A stretch of DNA of 14,378 nt from UBA7332 sp051652645 (GCA_051652645.1 JBOFUP010000032.1:1-14378); one strand, 5' to 3'. Positions 1 to 6,943 are shown, counted from the first letter of the stretch. Notes: generated by a model from the sequence alone, not told the origin. Program-made: numbers and translations.

Positions 1-241
1 GTGTGAATATCTCTTTTTTGATCTGGTATTCCTTGATATCTAGCGCTTTAGCTAGTTTTCTCTGTGTTATGACAACTTCACCAACTTCCAACTCAAAAAT
101 CTCGCCCATGAAAGGTGCTCGACACATCTTGTGTGTGGCTTTACTAAGAAGATGAATGAAGAATATCTTCGTGTCACTATTCAATTCAAACATCCACAAC
201 TGACTACTTAGTAGCTCTTTTGGCAAACGTATATATTCCAT
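1..241 (-). CDS. Partial protein, winged-helix replication-type N-terminus (left edge)
   Basis: A leftward open frame starts at the ATG at 241-239 and stays open to base 1, giving about 80 N-terminal residues. The protein begins MEYIRLPKELL, followed by LWMFELNSDTKIFFIHLLSKA and, after a short linker, EVVITQRKLAKALDIKEYQIKKE. The pattern of a short YI+LP+ start, a helix ending in HLL-KA, a G-(x)n-V-ITxRKLA segment and a recognition-like helix matches the N-terminal winged-helix region of Bacteroidetes phage, plasmid and island proteins related to replisome organisers (DnaD/replication-initiation-like). That assignment is from memory of the family pattern. The likely DNA-binding role is inference, because the rest of the protein lies outside the window. 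Directly upstream is a 22-bp-period repeat array (302-384), which would suit a DNA-binding protein acting on its own upstream region. It could instead be a transcriptional regulator. Confidence 0.6.
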   Translation of the reverse strand, partial: MEYIRLPKELLSSQLWMFELNSDTKIFFIHLLSKATHKMCRAPFMGEIFELEVGEVVITQRKLAKALDIKEYQIKKEIFT

Positions 242-301
242 TTTTTAGAGGGTTAGAGGTGTGTAATTAAGCACCCCTACATCCTAGAATAATGGGGAAG
301 A

Positions 302-384
302 AAAACTCTGAGGCTTTTACCCCAAAACTCTGAGGCTTTTGGGGTAAAAGCCTTAGAGTTTAGACCCAAAATCCTTAGCGTTTT
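302..384. repeat. Four iteron-like 17-bp repeats, 22-bp period
   Basis: Four 17-bp units start at 302, 324, 346 and 368, exactly 22 bp apart. Units 1 and 2 are identical (AAAACTCTGAGGCTTTT). Unit 3 is AAAAGCCTTAGAGTTTA and unit 4 is AAAATCCTTAGCGTTTT. Units 3 and 4 match the reverse complement of units 1 and 2 better than the forward form. All four share AAAAnnCTnAGnnTTT, so each unit is itself an imperfect palindrome. The 5-bp spacers are C/G rich (ACCCC, GGGGT, GACCC). As a result 303-323 and 341-361 also form a 21-bp inverted repeat with one mismatch. The spacing is close to two helical turns, so all units would face the same side of the DNA, as in iterons or multi-site operators. The array ends 60 bp upstream of the leftward left-edge gene. 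Confidence 0.75.
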
Positions 385-564
385 TGAGTGAGTAATAGTG
401 AGGAACTCGAGTAGGCTATTTAGCCAGTAGCCACAGCGCTTGATGCTAAGCGGATCAGTAGTTTTCATTGTCAGTTTCATCATGTATACATTATCGGTTA
501 ATACTCATTCGATGGTCTCTACTCGGTTTATTATAATGGAGTAGCCTTCACAGAGTCAAACCTG

Positions 565-572
565 CAAATATA
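565..572 (-). promoter_or_regulatory. Possible leftward -7 box (TATATTTG)
   Basis: Read on the minus strand, 572-565 is TATATTTG, a perfect match to the Bacteroidetes -7 consensus TAnnTTTG. It would direct transcription leftward through the repeat array into the left-edge gene, leaving a leader of about 310 nt that contains the four repeats. No well-placed -33 TTTG element was found, so this rests on one 8-bp match in AT-rich DNA. Confidence 0.3.
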
Positions 573-603
573 GTAAAGCGACAATCTTAAGCCTAATTAT
601 TTT

Positions 604-652
604 GAACTCTGAAATTCATTTTTGGAATTTTATAAAAATGAATATATAGTTC
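604..652. repeat. AT-rich inverted repeat in the gene-free region
   Basis: Bases 614-623 (ATTCATTTTT) and 634-643 (AAAAATGAAT) are perfect 10-bp complements around a 10-nt loop. An outer 5-bp pairing (GAACT 604-608 with AGTTC 648-652) extends the structure across an internal loop. It lies between the leftward -7 box and the rightward elements further on. It could be a weak transcription end, a binding site or chance in AT-rich DNA. No T-run supports a canonical terminator. Confidence 0.4.
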
Positions 653-912
653 TCAATCTCCTTTGATAATAATAAAATAATTACTATGAGGGGGAGTTGT
701 ATGTAGCAAATTAGCTGCTTGGGATGTCGTTCTATTGACTTTTTGAAAGCGAATACCAGGATAATATATTTGTTCTGACTGTTATCAAATTAATGCAAAG
801 GGAGAGTGGGTGAGTAGACTGTCTACGCATATATTCACTGTGTAATACTTGTGCATCAAATCTATAGGTTAATGAAATCAATGAGTCTTAATAAAGCTGA
901 CGAATCTCTATC
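653..912. other. Gene-free AT-rich stretch with one short palindrome
   Basis: No reading frame with credible protein character was seen here on either strand. The only notable element is the 13-bp palindrome GTAGAC-T-GTCTAC at 814-826, an operator-like shape with no known partner. The stretch separates the leftward left-edge unit from the rightward promoter at 946-977. Confidence 0.5.
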
Positions 913-927
913 TATTGCATTGCAATA
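913..927. promoter_or_regulatory. 15-bp palindrome upstream of a promoter
   Basis: TATTGCA-T-TGCAATA is a perfect palindrome with 7-bp arms around one central base. It ends 18 bp before the -33-like element of the promoter at 946-977, where a dimeric activator or repressor could bind. The palindrome is visible directly. A regulatory role is inferred from its symmetry and position. Confidence 0.4.
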
Positions 928-945
928 TCTTTCTACTTGTATCCC

Positions 946-977
946 TTGTTTAATAACACACTGATTGTGTATCTTTG
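946..977 (+). promoter_or_regulatory. Bacteroidetes-type promoter upstream of the TIGR02757 gene
   Basis: A -33-like TTG (946-948) and a -7 box TATCTTTG (970-977), a perfect TAnnTTTG match, are separated by 21 bp. Transcription would start near 983-985 and give a leader of about 215 nt before the ATG at 1201. That leader includes a 24-codon frame (991-1065) and the perfect inverted repeat at 1109-1149. Confidence 0.5.
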
Positions 978-1108
978 CTTCGAAGTTAAAATGACGCATA
1001 ATTTGCTGTTTAAGATCTGGTGTTTTAATTGCAATGAAAGGGCCGTAAGCTTTATTAGAGGGTAAAATCGAAATTTATTTCTGGTTTTGTCCTTTCTTTT
1101 TACCTACC

Positions 1109-1149
1109 TAACTACAATTAAATAAACATCCTTTATTTAATTGTAGTTA
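1109..1149. repeat. Perfect 18-bp inverted repeat in the 5' leader
   Basis: Bases 1109-1126 and 1132-1149 are exact reverse complements around the 5-nt loop CATCC. As RNA this is a strong though AT-rich hairpin, 51 nt before the ATG at 1201. On the plus strand it is followed by GAGTTGAA, not a T-run, so it is not a canonical rightward terminator. Possible roles are an RNA stability element, an attenuator-like structure or an operator. The neighbouring -7 box at 1170-1177 means the gene could also be started downstream of it. Confidence 0.6.
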
Positions 1150-1169
1150 TGAGTTGAATTTAAGTTTAT

Positions 1170-1177
1170 TACATTTG
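1170..1177 (+). promoter_or_regulatory. Possible proximal -7 box (TACATTTG)
   Basis: TACATTTG fits TAnnTTTG and would start transcription near 1183, leaving a leader of under 20 nt before the ATG at 1201. No convincing -33 element was found 19-21 bp upstream. It is an alternative to the distal promoter at 946-977. Confidence 0.3.
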
Positions 1178-1200
1178 TCTACACGATAAAAGCAATTAAG

Positions 1201-1932
1201 ATGAGAAACGATATAGATATAAAAATGGAGTTAGACTCTCTAGCTCAGCAACATAATACTCCTGAGCTCTTCGAGAGAGACCCTATTGCTCTACCCAAAC
1301 GATATACTGATCTTCAAGATATAGAGATTTCAGCGTTAATAACAAGTGTTGTCTCTTGGGGAAAGCGAGAGATGATATTCAAAAATGCAAATAAGATAGA
1401 CTTAATGATGGGATCGGCTCCCTTTAGTTATATTATGAGTCGTAAGTGGGAGACATTGAATGGCTCAAGAGTCAATCTTCATCGTACATTCTTTGAGAGT
1501 GATCTGTATACCATCTGCGCATCACTTTACGATTACTATTTGCATAATGAAACCTTAGAGGATCTTTTCTTAGACGGTATTACAAATGGTATTGACAGAT
1601 TGTCGGATATGATAGGGTCGAAGCATATATCATCAACTAAAAGAGGGGGGCCTGCAAAGCGTACCAATATGATGCTAAGATGGCTCGTTCGTAATGATGG
1701 GATTGTAGATATGGGAGTATGGAAAAGAGTATCCCCTTCTGAGCTGATTATTCCTCTTGATACTCATGTTTCACAAAGAGCACGACAATATTGGCATGAT
1801 CTACCTAAAACAGATCGTTTGGCCACTGCGCTTCGTATCACGGAGAAGTTGAGAGATCTATCGCCAGAGGATCCTTGTATCTATGATTTTGCTCTCTTTG
1901 GGGAAGGGTTTCAGAATGGTTCGAGTAAATAG
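1201..1932 (+). CDS. TIGR02757 family (DUF2400) protein
   Basis: This 243-residue protein carries the conserved blocks of the TIGR02757/DUF2400 family, common in Bacteroidetes and of unproven function. They are RDPIALPKRY (26-35), QDIEISALITSVVSWGKR (39-56), KRTNMMLRWLVR (153-164), VDMGVWKR (169-176), IIPLDTHVSQRAR (183-195) and DPCIYDFALFGEG (224-236). It has no signal peptide or membrane segment, so it should be cytosolic. The length is near the family norm of roughly 250. The helical layout and the RW/DxGxWK/PLDxH blocks recall helix-hairpin-helix DNA glycosylase-like folds, but that is inference. The ATG at 1201 is the first methionine in the frame. The next gene starts 77 nt later with no clear promoter or terminator between, so the two may be co-transcribed. 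Confidence 0.85.
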   Translation: MRNDIDIKMELDSLAQQHNTPELFERDPIALPKRYTDLQDIEISALITSVVSWGKREMIFKNANKIDLMMGSAPFSYIMSRKWETLNGSRVNLHRTFFESDLYTICASLYDYYLHNETLEDLFLDGITNGIDRLSDMIGSKHISSTKRGGPAKRTNMMLRWLVRNDGIVDMGVWKRVSPSELIIPLDTHVSQRARQYWHDLPKTDRLATALRITEKLRDLSPEDPCIYDFALFGEGFQNGSSK

Positions 1933-2009
1933 TTTATATGGTTTAAAACAAATCATATTAGATCTACGTTTAATTCTTATATATAATTAAACTGTAATAC
2001 AATTAAGCT

Positions 2010-2513
2010 ATGACTCCACATGAGATTCCAACCCACAACATTAAAGAGGGTAAAACAGAGCATCTTGATTATACACTTGAGATAGCGTGCCCTGTATGTG
2101 CTCATCGTTTGGTATATGTTGCTTTTCCGAGCCATAACTTCGAATTCGAAAACGAAGAGCCCATTGAGACTATTGAAGCTTGTCCTCATACGATTTATCT
2201 TTTTGATAATATGCCATGGTCATGGATCAAATATGCTCCAGAGAAGAAGCGTTCACTGATTGATCATCTTATAGCACTTAAGCCAGAGTTTAAGCTTGAG
2301 TTAGAGAAGAAATATTCCTCGCCCATTGACTATTCAAAGGTGGATATAGACTCATTCATACAATTTAGACCTCGAAGTGCTAGGATGCTTGCTAAAAGCT
2401 TATCTCAAGAGGATTCTGAAAAGAGAGTTTGGTTTGCAGATATTCATCGTCCAGCTGGTTCCGTTGGATGTTGTAGCGTAGATATGCACTACTCAATAGT
2501 TATTCAAGAGTAG
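2010..2513 (+). CDS. Hypothetical protein with CPVC and CPH motifs
   Basis: I do not recognise this 167-residue protein. It has CPVC at 27-30 followed by H32, and a second ACPHTI at 57-62. The spacing suggests a zinc-ribbon-like metal site in the first 60 residues, although only three cysteines and two histidines are obvious there. An adjacent cysteine pair (GCCSVDMHYS) sits near the C-terminus. The middle is acidic and helical (SLIDHLIALKPEFKLELEKK). There is no signal peptide or transmembrane segment. The reading frame is intact and its codon use resembles that of its neighbours, so it is probably a real gene. It follows the TIGR02757 gene by 77 nt on the same strand, with a small AT-rich inverted repeat (1968-1975/1985-1992) in the gap. 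Confidence 0.7.
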   Translation: MTPHEIPTHNIKEGKTEHLDYTLEIACPVCAHRLVYVAFPSHNFEFENEEPIETIEACPHTIYLFDNMPWSWIKYAPEKKRSLIDHLIALKPEFKLELEKKYSSPIDYSKVDIDSFIQFRPRSARMLAKSLSQEDSEKRVWFADIHRPAGSVGCCSVDMHYSIVIQE

Positions 2514-2564
2514 TAAAAGGAGCTTAACAAGTCAATTAATATTCGGATATTCCAAAGCTTGCAC

Positions 2565-2572
2565 TATCTTTG
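2565..2572 (+). promoter_or_regulatory. -7 box upstream of the small basic protein gene
   Basis: TATCTTTG is a perfect TAnnTTTG box. Its predicted start near 2579 would leave about a 20-nt leader to the ATG at 2600. The -33 region is not clear. It suggests that the 64-codon gene has its own promoter. Confidence 0.45.
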
Positions 2573-2599
2573 TGAATCAATCATACATAAACTTTAGAG

Positions 2600-2794
2600 A
2601 TGATAAACGAAGAGTTAGAGAAGGTATTTACTGAAGGTATAGTTTTTCGTGGAGCAAAGAACCCACGAGTTGAAACAAAAAGTGTTAAGTCGAAGGCTAA
2701 AAAGTCGACATACGTTAAGGGACTTCATGGTTCTGGCTCAGCTAAACAAAAAGCTAAGTATAAGGCGCGTAGACAGGCTAAGAGTGCGCGATAA
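2600..2794 (+). CDS. Small highly basic protein (64 aa), unknown function
   Basis: The protein starts with an acidic helix (MINEELEKVFTEG), continues VFRGAKNPRVETKSVKSK, and ends in a lysine/arginine-rich region (KQKAKYKARRQAKSAR). About a third of its residues are Lys or Arg, so the tail very likely binds nucleic acid or the ribosome. I do not recognise a named family. It is not a recognisable ribosomal protein. Support for a real gene comes from the -7 box about 28 bp upstream, the clean start and stop, and the strongly non-random composition. It sits 99 bp before the initiator tRNA gene, on the same strand, and the tRNA has its own promoter. Confidence 0.6.
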   Translation: MINEELEKVFTEGIVFRGAKNPRVETKSVKSKAKKSTYVKGLHGSGSAKQKAKYKARRQAKSAR

Positions 2795-2851
2795 ATGAAC
2801 TATTCCTCATCTTTGCGTTAGTTTAAAAAGATTAAATATGTGGCGTCCCGC

Positions 2852-2881
2852 TTGTGCTATACGAATAATATAGTACTTTTG
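2852..2881 (+). promoter_or_regulatory. Promoter of the initiator tRNA gene
   Basis: A TTG (2852-2854) and the -7 box TACTTTTG (2874-2881) are 19 bp apart, as expected for the Bacteroidetes housekeeping sigma factor. Transcription would start about 6-8 nt after the box, just before the mature tRNA 5' end at 2894. This is the best-formed promoter in the window. Confidence 0.65.
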
Positions 2882-2893
2882 TATCACAAACAT

Positions 2894-2965
<72 letters not shown>

Positions 2966-2977
2966 CTAAAGTACCTC

Positions 2978-3010
2978 AAAGCGCAAGGAGTCTCTTCTTG
3001 CGCTTTTTTT
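2978..3010 (+). terminator. Intrinsic terminator after tRNA-fMet
   Basis: AAAGCGCAAG (2978-2987) pairs perfectly with CTTGCGCTTT (2997-3006), with further inner pairs closing a 3-nt loop. The stem runs into seven consecutive T (3004-3010). It ends the tRNA unit and separates it from rluF. Confidence 0.9.
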
Positions 3011-3086
3011 CTGTAACCTTTTAACCCTACAGATTGTTCTAGTAAGAGGTGAAATATATTGATAAACAAAAGACAACAATATAGCT

Positions 3087-4229
3087 ATGGAAATTCGCTT
3101 AAATAAGCTAATCAGTGATTCGGGGCTCTGTTCTCGACGCGAAGCTGACAAATGGATTGAGCTTGGGCGTGTATTCGTCAATGGTAAGCGTCCTGAGGTT
3201 GGTTGTAAAGTAGGACCAAAGGATAAGGTTCGTGTAGATGGACAGTTACTCCCAGAGAGAGAGGAGTCTGTATATATAGTATTGAATAAACCGGCTGGGA
3301 TAACATGTACTACAGATACAACAGAGAGGGATAATGTGATTGATTTTGTCAATTACCCATCTCGTATTTTTAATGTTGGACGTTTGGATAAGCCATCAGA
3401 GGGTTTGCTCATTCTTACAAATGAGGGAGGTATAGTAAATAAGATCCTTCGTGCAGCAAACGATCACGAGAAAGAGTATGAGGTGATGGTTGATAAGCCT
3501 ATAACAAAGGAATTTCTTACAAAAATGGCAACCGGTGTCCCTATTCTAGGTACGGTGACCAAAAAATGTAAGATAGAGCAGCTTACAGATAATCGCTTTA
3601 GACTAATTTTGACGCAAGGATTAAATCGTCAGATCCGTCGTATGACAGAGGCTTTGGGCTATAATGTGTTAGCTCTTAAGCGTACGCGCGTTATGAATAT
3701 CACGCTTGATAAACTCCCTGTTGGTCAGTGGAGATTTCTTACTGAGCGAGAAGCAGAGGTTATGCTCGGAATGTTGGAGGAGTCAGATGGGACAGCTAAG
3801 GCTTCCAAGGGTGCTGGAGCAGGAAAGATGAGGGTTAAGCCAGGAGCTAGAAACTTCTCAAGAGGTGGAGACTCGGCTGGGGGCGCTCATTCACAGGAGT
3901 CACGCTCAGCTAGAGGTTATAAAGCCTCAAAAGCATCTACTGATGAGTCACAAAGTAGTAATTCAACACTAAACTTTAAAGGTGACAAAGGGAACTATCA
4001 CAAAGGACGAGCTGCAGGTTCGAGAGCTTTGGGTAGTAAACCTCATACTCGTTCGGGTGTGAACCCACTTGGCCGTTCAGCGGATGGGCCATCTTCTGCA
4101 GCAGGAAGAGCTGCTGCTAGCAATAATCCTAAGGCTGCTGCTCTTAGGGGTAAAGATAAAGGACGTAGTAGTGATAGATCGAGCAATAAGGGTAGTAGAG
4201 GTGCTGCTAGATCGAAAGGAAGACGATAA
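3087..4229 (+). CDS. rluF: 23S rRNA pseudouridine synthase RluF
   Basis: The enzyme isomerises a uridine of 23S rRNA (U2604 in E. coli numbering) to pseudouridine in the cytosol. An S4 RNA-binding domain spans about residues 1-60 (RLNKLISDSGLCSRREAD, then VFVNGKRP). The synthase domain (about 61-235) contains LNKPAGI, the catalytic motif GRLDKPSEGL with the likely nucleophile Asp101, NDHEKEYEV, GVPILGTVTKKCK and QGLNRQIRRM. ERDNVIDFVN and GVPILGTVTKKCK match RluF closely rather than RluB or RluE. Residues from about 235 to 380 form a low-complexity, Ser/Gly/Ala/Lys/Arg-rich tail ending SKGRR. E. coli RluF also has a basic tail, but this one is about 90 residues longer. The gene lies between the tRNA terminator and its own hairpin, so it is probably monocistronic. 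Confidence 0.92.
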   Translation: MEIRLNKLISDSGLCSRREADKWIELGRVFVNGKRPEVGCKVGPKDKVRVDGQLLPEREESVYIVLNKPAGITCTTDTTERDNVIDFVNYPSRIFNVGRLDKPSEGLLILTNEGGIVNKILRAANDHEKEYEVMVDKPITKEFLTKMATGVPILGTVTKKCKIEQLTDNRFRLILTQGLNRQIRRMTEALGYNVLALKRTRVMNITLDKLPVGQWRFLTEREAEVMLGMLEESDGTAKASKGAGAGKMRVKPGARNFSRGGDSAGGAHSQESRSARGYKASKASTDESQSSNSTLNFKGDKGNYHKGRAAGSRALGSKPHTRSGVNPLGRSADGPSSAAGRAAASNNPKAAALRGKDKGRSSDRSSNKGSRGAARSKGRR

Positions 4230-4279
4230 TTTTATAATTAGCTAACTTATGGAGGCTAATTGGTTTGTTTAGATAATAT

Positions 4280-4323
4280 AAGAGGTCACATATATTTTTT
4301 TTAAATATATGTGACCTCTTTTT
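4280..4323 (+). terminator. Perfect 18-bp hairpin after rluF
   Basis: Bases 4280-4297 and 4303-4320 are exact reverse complements around a T-only 5-nt loop. The stem ends in TT and continues with three more T. It lies 50 bp after the rluF stop and marks the end of that unit. It is the only strong structure before the next gene. Confidence 0.8.
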
Positions 4324-4336
4324 ACATAGTTACTGC

Positions 4337-4344
4337 TATATTTG
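4337..4344 (+). promoter_or_regulatory. Possible promoter -7 box for the barrel operon
   Basis: TATATTTG is a perfect TAnnTTTG match between the rluF terminator and the barrel gene. It would give a leader of about 185 nt before the ATG at 4535. That leader holds a small hairpin (TTGATAG 4453-4459 with CTATCAA 4467-4473). No clear -33 element is visible and other start points are possible in this AT-rich DNA. Confidence 0.35.
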
Positions 4345-4534
4345 CAGCTGTTTTCAATTGTTTTGTCTCTTTGTTTGATAATTTTATTGACAGAGAGGGG
4401 GGTAACTCTTATAGATCAATTAAAGTATTACCAATGTGATAGATTCTTTTGTTTGATAGGATTAAACTATCAAGATTGATTTGAGTCTTATTATCAAAAT
4501 GATCAATTATTAATAGATAAAGAAGAATTATATT

Positions 4535-6943
4535 ATGCTTAAAAGAAGTTTGCTCCTGTCTCTGCTAGTTGCTTTGGCAACACTAGTTCAAGCAGGTAGT
4601 ATCAAGGGGAAGGTTGTGGATGGTACAACAAGAGGACCATTGGATTTTGTTAATATTGCTCTATATCAGGATGATAGTAATAAACTTCAGCAAGGTGTTG
4701 TAACAGACTCTGATGGCCAATTTAGTTTTGAAGGACTCGTAGTTGGTAATTATAGAATAGAGATCTCTTTCATTGGTTACAGTTCCATCAATTTACCAGT
4801 GATTCTAACTCAGAAGAAACCAGATGCAGATCTAGGGAATCTTATACTTAAGGAGGAGTCAAAGACTTTGGGTGAGGTTCAAGTTACCGGTCAGAAGGCT
4901 CAGATGAAGCTTGAAATTGACAAACGTGTTTTTAATGTTGATCAGAGTATATCCACCGCAGGTGCAGGGGCTTCAGATGTTCTACGTAATATTCCATCTG
5001 TTAATGTGGATGCCGAAGGGAATGTTGCCCTTAGGAATAATTCAAGTGTTGAGATTTGGATTAATGGACGTCCTTCTGGACTGGACGAGGATAATAGGGC
5101 TCAGGTTCTTGCGCAAATGCCCGCTGAGAGCATAGACAGAATAGAGGTAATTACCAATCCATCTTCACGATATAGCCCTGAAGGATCTGCGGGTATAATC
5201 AATATTATACTAAAGAAAGATAGAAAGGCGGGATATTATGGAAGTGTCGCTGTAGGAGGGGATACTTTTGGAGGATATAATGTTAGTGGTAATATAAACT
5301 ATAGTTCTAAGAAGTGGGATGCTAATGCTATGCTAGGATTCCGTAGCATGAAGTTTATCTCTAAAGGAGAGAGTGAGCGTGAAACGACAGTAGGCGAGGA
5401 TACTCAAATCTTGAATAGTGATAGTAAATCCGAGATGGCACCACTAGGACTATTCTTTAGAGGGGGAGCTACCTACCATATTACAGATAAGGACCATCTT
5501 GGTATGACCTTAATGGTTATGAATGGAGATCATAGCAATGACTCAGAGTATAGTTATACTGGTACTAGAGAGTTTAATCGTAATAATACATCAGATGGTT
5601 ATCGAAGAATGATGGATATTGGGATAAACTATCAAAGAGAGATTGGAAAGGATCATGAATTGATGGCTTCTGTTTCTGTAAATGGAGGACGTTCAGGAGA
5701 AGATGTTATTTATGATCAATTTACCGCTTTGACAGAATCGCATTTTTATCAAAAACAGAATTCCGAGACAGAGAGAGCCAATCTACAGTTTCAAGTGGAT
5801 TACTCAAAGAAGTTCTCAGACTTTGTAAAGATAGAGACAGGTCTTAAAGGTGAGCATAAAGTGCGTAATAGCCTTTCGGAGGGTTTTGACGGTAGTGATA
5901 AAAATAATATCAGTAATTACGTAAACTCGCTATATAACGACTATGACAATACTGAGGGTATAGATGCTATATATCTTAACGTAGCAGGTAGATACAAGAG
6001 TTTCGGATATCAAGCTGGTTTGAGAGGAGAGTATACGATGATGGATGCAACTAATCTATTTAAGGATGAGAGTGGTGTTGTGTCTGATCCATTTAAGAGA
6101 AATTACTTCGATCTTTTTCCAACGCTGTTTCTATCGTATGAATTGCCAAAAGGGAATGAGATGCAGTTTAATATAACTCGTCGTATAAATAGGCCAAGAG
6201 GGCGTATGTTAAGTAGCTACAGAAACGTTTCGGATTCAACTAATATATCAATTGGTAATCCAAATCTTCAACCTGAGTATACTACAGCTTTTGAACTAAA
6301 TTACCTAAAGAATTGGGATAACCATACATTGACTTCATCATTGTACTATAGAACCACAAATGATGGTAGGCAGAATATTACTTATGTTGAAGATGGAACT
6401 ATGTACTCAACATGGGATAATATATCCAATATGCGTAATTATGGTCTTGAATTAGTAGCAAAGAATAGACTCTTTAAAATGTTGGATTTGACAACAAGTT
6501 TGAATCTTTTCTACAACCAGACGGATGGATTTACTTACAAAGGGACAACATACAAGTCTACAGAGGATTTTTCTTGGAATGCACAGATGATTGCAAACTT
6601 GATGTTGCCTGCTGGGTTTATGTTCCAAGTGACAGGAAGATATGACTCAGAGCGTAGAGCACCTCAAAGTGTTACCGATGCCATGTATTCAGTAGACCTT
6701 GGGTTGCGTAAATCATTCCTAAATAGAAAATTAAATGTCTCTTTGGCAGCCAGAGATATCTTTGAGTCAAGAACAATGAAAACAACTACTTGGGGTAATA
6801 ACTTTAATGAGCGTTCAGAAAGGCTATTTGGCGGACGTATGCTGTCGTTAACACTAACTTACAATTTTGGCAATACAGGCGCACAGCGTAAGAAGAGACA
6901 AAATGGTGACAACGATATGGATATGATGAACGGTGATTTCTAA
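4535..6943 (+). CDS. Outer-membrane TonB-receptor-type beta-barrel protein
   Basis: This 802-residue protein starts with a signal peptide (MLKRSLLLSLLVALATLVQA, likely cut after A20). A carboxypeptidase-regulatory-like beta-sandwich domain follows at about 22-110 (GKVVDGTTRGPLDFVNIAL, DGQFSFEGLVVGNYRIEIS). A plug-like domain at about 115-230 includes DVLRNIPSVNVDAEGNVAL, INGRPSGL and IDRIEVITNPSSRYSPEG, ending in GIINIILKK. The remainder is a beta-barrel rich in alternating aromatic and polar strands, ending LSLTLTYNFG and a short polar tail. This architecture fits Bacteroidetes outer-membrane beta-barrel/TonB-dependent receptor proteins, not the larger SusC class. No SusD partner follows. 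The substrate cannot be told from sequence. It opens a tight unit with the next two genes. Confidence 0.88.
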   Translation: MLKRSLLLSLLVALATLVQAGSIKGKVVDGTTRGPLDFVNIALYQDDSNKLQQGVVTDSDGQFSFEGLVVGNYRIEISFIGYSSINLPVILTQKKPDADLGNLILKEESKTLGEVQVTGQKAQMKLEIDKRVFNVDQSISTAGAGASDVLRNIPSVNVDAEGNVALRNNSSVEIWINGRPSGLDEDNRAQVLAQMPAESIDRIEVITNPSSRYSPEGSAGIINIILKKDRKAGYYGSVAVGGDTFGGYNVSGNINYSSKKWDANAMLGFRSMKFISKGESERETTVGEDTQILNSDSKSEMAPLGLFFRGGATYHITDKDHLGMTLMVMNGDHSNDSEYSYTGTREFNRNNTSDGYRRMMDIGINYQREIGKDHELMASVSVNGGRSGEDVIYDQFTALTESHFYQKQNSETERANLQFQVDYSKKFSDFVKIETGLKGEHKVRNSLSEGFDGSDKNNISNYVNSLYNDYDNTEGIDAIYLNVAGRYKSFGYQAGLRGEYTMMDATNLFKDESGVVSDPFKRNYFDLFPTLFLSYELPKGNEMQFNITRRINRPRGRMLSSYRNVSDSTNISIGNPNLQPEYTTAFELNYLKNWDNHTLTSSLYYRTTNDGRQNITYVEDGTMYSTWDNISNMRNYGLELVAKNRLFKMLDLTTSLNLFYNQTDGFTYKGTTYKSTEDFSWNAQMIANLMLPAGFMFQVTGRYDSERRAPQSVTDAMYSVDLGLRKSFLNRKLNVSLAARDIFESRTMKTTTWGNNFNERSERLFGGRMLSLTLTYNFGNTGAQRKKRQNGDNDMDMMNGDF

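Noticed and set aside
302..384. CRISPR array
   Set aside because: The units are 17 bp with 5-bp spacers and alternate in best orientation. CRISPR spacers would be about 30 bp or more.
277..483. 68-codon minus-strand frame across the repeat array
   Set aside because: Its C-terminal half is the translation of the 22-bp-period repeats, and a period of 22 is not a multiple of three, so no repeated peptide is preserved. The DNA structure explains the sequence better than a protein does. A start 82 nt after a leftward -7 box leaves a small chance that it is translated.
2966..3352. Minus-strand frames of 61 and 128 codons around the tRNA terminator and rluF start
   Set aside because: They run antisense through the tRNA gene, its terminator and the S4 domain of rluF. 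Their composition has no protein character beyond the shadow.
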